Below are positions 60,929 through 64,000 of a stretch of DNA of 64,000 bases, one piece after another (position 1 is the first letter of the stretch; each line of letters begins with the position of its first letter). Source of the stretch: UBA4615 sp046046245 (lineage in GTDB: Bacteria > Pseudomonadota > Gammaproteobacteria > Burkholderiales > Burkholderiaceae_E); contig JBJOKE010000030.1 in NCBI GenBank assembly GCA_046046245.1, forward strand, positions 1-64,000, given 5' to 3'. The position numbers and the translations under genes are program-made. Under the pieces are notes generated by a model. It did no database searches. It was not told the DNA's origin and was given only the letters and a program-made list of their open reading frames with translations.

Positions 60929-62197
60929 ATGACCATCGGCCCCGATTGGCAGGGTGCCTATCTGCTCGCGACGCTGATCGCGCTCTTCGCGCTCGCCGCG
61001 CTGACCGGTGTCGGCCTGAGCGCGGGGCGGGGTGCGCTCGGTCGCGCGCTCGCGACGATCGCGGCGGTCGCCGGCGGCTGGACCGCGGCGACGTTCGCGC
61101 TCGCGCTGTCGTCGCCGGCCGCCGGCCCGCTGTGGCTGAACGTCAAGTACCTGTTCGTCGCGTTCACGCCGGTCGCCCTTGCGTGGTTCGTGCTCGAGTT
61201 CACCGGAGCGCTGCCCGGCCGGCGCGGCCTCGCCGTCGCGGCGCTGTGCGCGTGGCCGGCGCTGCGGATCGGCCTGCTCTGGACCGATGCCGAGCGCGGC
61301 TGGCTGATCCGCGAGGTGACGTTCACGCGGACCGGCGCGCTGACCCACGTCGATCACATGGTCTACGGGCCGCTGCATCCCGTCGCGGTCACGTTCGGCT
61401 ACACGGTGCTCGGCGCGAGCGTGATCGGCGTGCTGATGTGGGCCGCACGCGCGGGCCCGCTGGCGCGGCGCCAGGGCGTCGCGATCGCGGGCGCGGCCGC
61501 GGCGCCCGCGCTCGCCACCGTCCTGTTCCTGCTGGGCATCACGCCCGCGTGGATGGATCCGATGCCGCTCGGCGTCGCGATCACCGGGGCGCTGATCGGC
61601 TGGGCGGTCCTGAAGCACCGCCTGCTCGACCTCGCGCCCGTCGCGCGCGACGCCGTGCTCGACGCGATCGAGGACGGCGTGCTCGCGACCGACCCGGACG
61701 GCCGCGTCGTGGACCTGAACCGCGCGATGGCGGGCCTGCTCGGCGTCGCGCAGCGCGACGCGCTCGGCCGGCCGGTGGCGCCGCTGCTCGCGCGCCTCGG
61801 CGACGCGGGCGCGGCGCTGTCGGGCGACTCGCCGGTGCCCTTCGCGACGCTCGAAGGTCGCCACTTCGCGGTCCGGGTCGTGCCGCTGCGGGCTCGGCCC
61901 GACGCGCCCGCGGGCCGGCTGCTGATGCTGCACGACCTGACCGAGCGCGTGCGCGCCGAGGACGAGCGCGAGCAGCTGATCACCGAGCTGCGGCTCGCGC
62001 TCGGGCAGGTCCGCACGCTCAGCGGCCTGCTGCCCGTCTGCGCGGGCTGCAAGTCGATCCGCGACACCGTCGGCAGCTGGCGGCCGGCCGACGAATACCT
62101 GCGCGAGCACGCGGGCGCGACCGTCTCGCACGCGATGTGCCCCGACTGCACGGTGCGCCTCTACCCGGCGTCATACCGCGAGACGCGTCATGTCTGA
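60929..62197 (+). CDS. 7TM (histidine-kinase-N-terminal-type) plus PAS protein with C-terminal Cys motif
   Basis: 422 residues. About seven membrane segments (residues 8-228), a PAS domain (about 240-345, DAIEDGVLATDPDGRVVDLN), a short helix, and a C-terminal zinc-finger-like module LLPVCAGCKSIRDTVGSW ... AMCPDCTVRLYP (CxxC twice). No H-box or ATPase domain exists, so it is not a kinase by itself. The Cys module is common at the end of bacterial PAS and receiver proteins. ATG at 60929 chosen. Overlaps the receiver gene by eight bases. Confidence 0.8.
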   Translation: MTIGPDWQGAYLLATLIALFALAALTGVGLSAGRGALGRALATIAAVAGGWTAATFALALSSPAAGPLWLNVKYLFVAFTPVALAWFVLEFTGALPGRRGLAVAALCAWPALRIGLLWTDAERGWLIREVTFTRTGALTHVDHMVYGPLHPVAVTFGYTVLGASVIGVLMWAARAGPLARRQGVAIAGAAAAPALATVLFLLGITPAWMDPMPLGVAITGALIGWAVLKHRLLDLAPVARDAVLDAIEDGVLATDPDGRVVDLNRAMAGLLGVAQRDALGRPVAPLLARLGDAGAALSGDSPVPFATLEGRHFAVRVVPLRARPDAPAGRLLMLHDLTERVRAEDEREQLITELRLALGQVRTLSGLLPVCAGCKSIRDTVGSWRPADEYLREHAGATVSHAMCPDCTVRLYPASYRETRHV

Positions 62198-62579
62198 CAC
62201 GGTGCGCGCGCGGGTGCTGGTCGTCGAGGACGACCGGATGGTGGCCTGGATCGTCGAGCAGGTGCTCCAGGGCATCGGCTGCGAGGTCGAGCATGCCTCC
62301 GACGGCCTGGAGGCGATCGAGCGGCTGCACGCCGACGCGTCGCGCTTCGCGCTCGCGATCGTCGACCTGGTGCTGCCGCGCGCCGACGGCGCGACCGTGC
62401 TGGCGGCGGTGCGGCGGCTGCGGCCCTCGCTGCCGGTGCTGATGACCAGCGGCCACGACGAGGCCTACGTCCGCGGCCGGATCGGTGACGTGCCGATCGC
62501 CGGCTTCGTGCCCAAGCCGTGGCAGCCCGAGACGCTCGAGGCGGCGGTGCGTTCGGCGATCGGGCAGGCGCTCACCTGA
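62190..62579 (+). CDS. CheY-like single-domain response regulator
   Basis: 129 residues, receiver only: VLVVEDDR, phosphoacceptor Asp in LAIVDLVLPRADG, VLMTSGH and Lys in FVPKPW. No output domain. Coupled to the 7TM-PAS gene by overlap, so it may be its partner, with the kinase encoded elsewhere. Its 3' end overlaps the convergent hydratase gene by eight bases. Confidence 0.9.
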   Translation: MSDTVRARVLVVEDDRMVAWIVEQVLQGIGCEVEHASDGLEAIERLHADASRFALAIVDLVLPRADGATVLAAVRRLRPSLPVLMTSGHDEAYVRGRIGDVPIAGFVPKPWQPETLEAAVRSAIGQALT

Positions 62580-63039
62580 AGGTCAGGCGCACCGCCTCGG
62601 CCACGCAGGCCGGCTTGTCCGAGCCCTCGATCTCGATCGTCACCCGGATCACCAGCTGCAGACCCGGCCGGCCGCCGGGGCCGTCGTCGACCGCCGTGCA
62701 CGACTGCAGCACGAAGCGCGCGCGCACCCGGCTGCCCACGCGGACCGGCGACGGGAACCGGACCTTGTTGAGTCCGTAGTTGATCGACATGGTCTCGTCG
62801 TCGATCGCGAGGTTGCGCTGCGAGAAGCCGGCGACCAGCGACAGCGTCAGGTAGCCGTGCGCGATCGTCGCGCCGAACGGGCCCTTGGCCGCACGCTCGG
62901 CATCGACGTGGATCCACTGATGGTCGTCGGTGGCGTCGGCGAAGCGGTCGATCCGGTCCTGCGTGATCTCGAGCCAGTCGGTGAGCGCGAGCTCCTGGCC
63001 GACGAGTGCGGGGAACTGCGCATGCGTGTAGTGCTTCAT
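62572..63039 (-). CDS. MaoC-family (R)-specific enoyl-CoA hydratase-like protein
   Basis: 155 residues, single hotdog domain. DDHQWIHVDAERAAKGPFGATIAHGYLTLS contains the catalytic Asp/His hydratase 2 motif (DxHxxH region and AHGYLTLS). It could hydrate crotonyl-type CoA in PHA or fatty acid metabolism. ATG at 63039 with GGAGAC ten bases before it. Confidence 0.88.
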   Translation of the reverse strand: MKHYTHAQFPALVGQELALTDWLEITQDRIDRFADATDDHQWIHVDAERAAKGPFGATIAHGYLTLSLVAGFSQRNLAIDDETMSINYGLNKVRFPSPVRVGSRVRARFVLQSCTAVDDGPGGRPGLQLVIRVTIEIEGSDKPACVAEAVRLTFR

Positions 63040-63079
63040 GGTCGGGTCTCCTCCGTTTCGATCCTTCTGAGCGCGAAGG

Positions 63080-63271
63080 CTACAGCAGCCGCGCAACCAG
63101 CGCCGCCGCCAGCGACAGCAGGATCGTCGAGGTCAGCGGGATCGACCACTCGCGGCCGAACAGCCGGAAGTTGAAGTCGCCCGGCAGCCGGCCGATGCCG
63201 AGCTTGCGCAGCAGGGGCATCGCGCCCGAGAACAGGACGAGCGCGATCACGGTCGCGATGAACCACTTCAC
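63080..63271 (-). CDS. DUF2905 small membrane protein
   Basis: 63 residues with two hydrophobic segments (4-18 and about 45-62) around LGIGRLPGDFNFRLFGREW, the conserved DUF2905 core. Function unknown. Its start overlaps the stop of the methyltransferase gene by four bases (ATGA), so it is coupled to it. Confidence 0.85.
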   Translation of the reverse strand: MKWFIATVIALVLFSGAMPLLRKLGIGRLPGDFNFRLFGREWSIPLTSTILLSLAAALVARLL

Positions 63272-64000
63272 AGCGCGCCGCTCCGGTCGCCGCGCACGAA
63301 GCCGAGCGCGGGTCCGGGCACGCCGCGGCCGAACGCGATCGCCTTGAAGAGCTCGCCCATCTCGGCCTCCGACAGCAGCGTCTGCACCGCACCGAGCGTG
63401 CGCGCCGCGGCCGGGTCGCGCGCGCCGTCGGGCACCGCGCGCGCGAGTCGCTCGAGCAGCCCGCAGTTGACGAGGAAGCGCGCCTGCGACGTGTAGCCCA
63501 GCAGCTCGAGCCCCTCGCGCGCCGCCACCCGCGCCACCGCGGTGAAGTCGACGTGCGCGGTCACGTCCTGCAGCCCCGGCCAGCGCAGCACGTCGGCGTG
63601 CGCGTGCTGGCGGTGGTGCGCCATCAGCGTGCCGCCGTCGCGCTGCGGGTGGTAGAGCTCGCGCGCGGGGAAGCCGTAGTCGACGAGCAGCATCGCGCCG
63701 CGACGGAGCGCGCGTCCGACCGTCGCGACCCAGGCGGCGGCCTGCTCTCCGAGCTCGGAGCGGTAGCGGCCCGGGCCGAGCAGCGCGAACGGATCGGCGG
63801 CATCGGCGCCGGCCGCGCGCAGCGCGCAGGCCACCGCCTCGCGCAGCGCCGCGTCGGCCGGGCGCGCGGCCCAGCGCACGCCGCCCGCGCCGTCGTCCTC
63901 GACGCCGAGCTCGGCGAGCGCGCCGTCCGCGTGCTCGAAGACCCGTACCGGCATCGCATCCAGCACCTCGTTGCCGAGCACCACGCCGTCGATCGCCTCG
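63268..64000 (-). CDS. SAM-dependent methyltransferase, MidA/NDUFAF7-like (DUF185), N-terminus beyond window
   Basis: The visible C-terminal 243 residues contain GNEVLDAMPVRVF, LLVDYGFPARELYHPQRDGGTL, the conserved Tyr/Gly-rich block of the family, and HVDFTAVARVA. The 5' part, with the SAM-binding start, is past base 64000. NDUFAF7 methylates an arginine of a complex I subunit in mitochondria; bacterial targets are unknown. Confidence 0.85.
   Translation of the reverse strand, partial: EAIDGVVLGNEVLDAMPVRVFEHADGALAELGVEDDGAGGVRWAARPADAALREAVACALRAAGADAADPFALLGPGRYRSELGEQAAAWVATVGRALRRGAMLLVDYGFPARELYHPQRDGGTLMAHHRQHAHADVLRWPGLQDVTAHVDFTAVARVAAREGLELLGYTSQARFLVNCGLLERLARAVPDGARDPAAARTLGAVQTLLSEAEMGELFKAIAFGRGVPGPALGFVRGDRSGAL

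Overview
The window is GC-rich chromosomal DNA from a betaproteobacterium, most likely a member of the Burkholderiales. The evidence is the gene order. The blocks gpmA / rhodanese-grxC-secB-SH3-gpsA, argB-(pyrimidine 5'-nucleotidase)-slmA, and metK / two LpxL-type acyltransferases-dapF-DUF484-xerC are the arrangements expected in that order. The left edge also holds the 5' end of a 16S rRNA gene whose boxA-type leader resembles those of betaproteobacteria. I saw no insertion sequence, prophage, CRISPR array, tRNA gene or transfer island. Nearly every base belongs to tightly packed, often overlapping core and signalling genes.

Layout. 1-650: start of a 16S rRNA gene reading left, its leader, and two tandem sigma70-type promoters. 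0.8-5.9 kb: nitroreductase, LOG-family enzyme, gpsA, SH3 protein, secB, grxC and rhodanese (minus), with gpmA divergent. 6.2-8.5 kb: ctpA-type protease and moeB/thiF-like E1 enzyme. 8.6-11 kb: a compact three-gene signalling cassette (CheX-like phosphatase, response regulator with an unknown C-terminal half, membrane-anchored coiled coil). 11-13.3 kb: slmA, a HAD nucleotidase and argB. 13.4-19.5 kb: a CobT fused to a cysteine-rich CWC module, a peptide deformylase fused to a PLP-dependent dehydratase-like enzyme, a HpaI-type aldolase with a 2-hydroxyacid dehydrogenase, then cobS-cobC. 19.6-26 kb: hslU, then a complete Liv-type branched-chain amino acid ABC transporter. 26-31.9 kb: aldehyde dehydrogenase, thrH, a PpsR-like PAS protein without its DNA-binding domain, hslV (split from hslU) and a two-STAS protein.

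32-40.3 kb looks like a metal-limitation (zinc) region: a ZnuD-like TonB-dependent receptor, a DUF3299 protein, a small His/Cys-containing exported protein, a LolD/FtsX-type ABC pair, a DksA lacking most zinc-finger cysteines, two COG0523 GTPases and a Zur-like Fur-family regulator. 40.3-46 kb: rlmI, xerC, DUF484, dapF and two lipid A acyltransferases. 46-52.5 kb is a methyl-cycle block: metK, a two-component pair, an SAH riboswitch, ahcY, tlyA and metF. 52.6-58.3 kb: an HD-GYP protein overlapping an EAL protein (cyclic-di-GMP turnover), 5-formyl-THF cyclo-ligase and a lytic transglycosylase. 58.4-64 kb: an NDUFA9-like reductase, a Cca without its HD motif, a 7TM-PAS-Cys protein with a receiver partner, a MaoC-like hydratase, DUF2905 and a MidA-like methyltransferase cut by the window edge.

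Most notable points: the PpsR-type operator next to a PpsR-like protein that has lost its HTH; the deformylase-PLP fusion beside the CWC-CobT fusion; the CheX/receiver/coiled-coil cassette; the zinc region; and the SAH riboswitch of ahcY together with a potentially structured metK leader. All calls come from reading the sequence and translations, without database searches.
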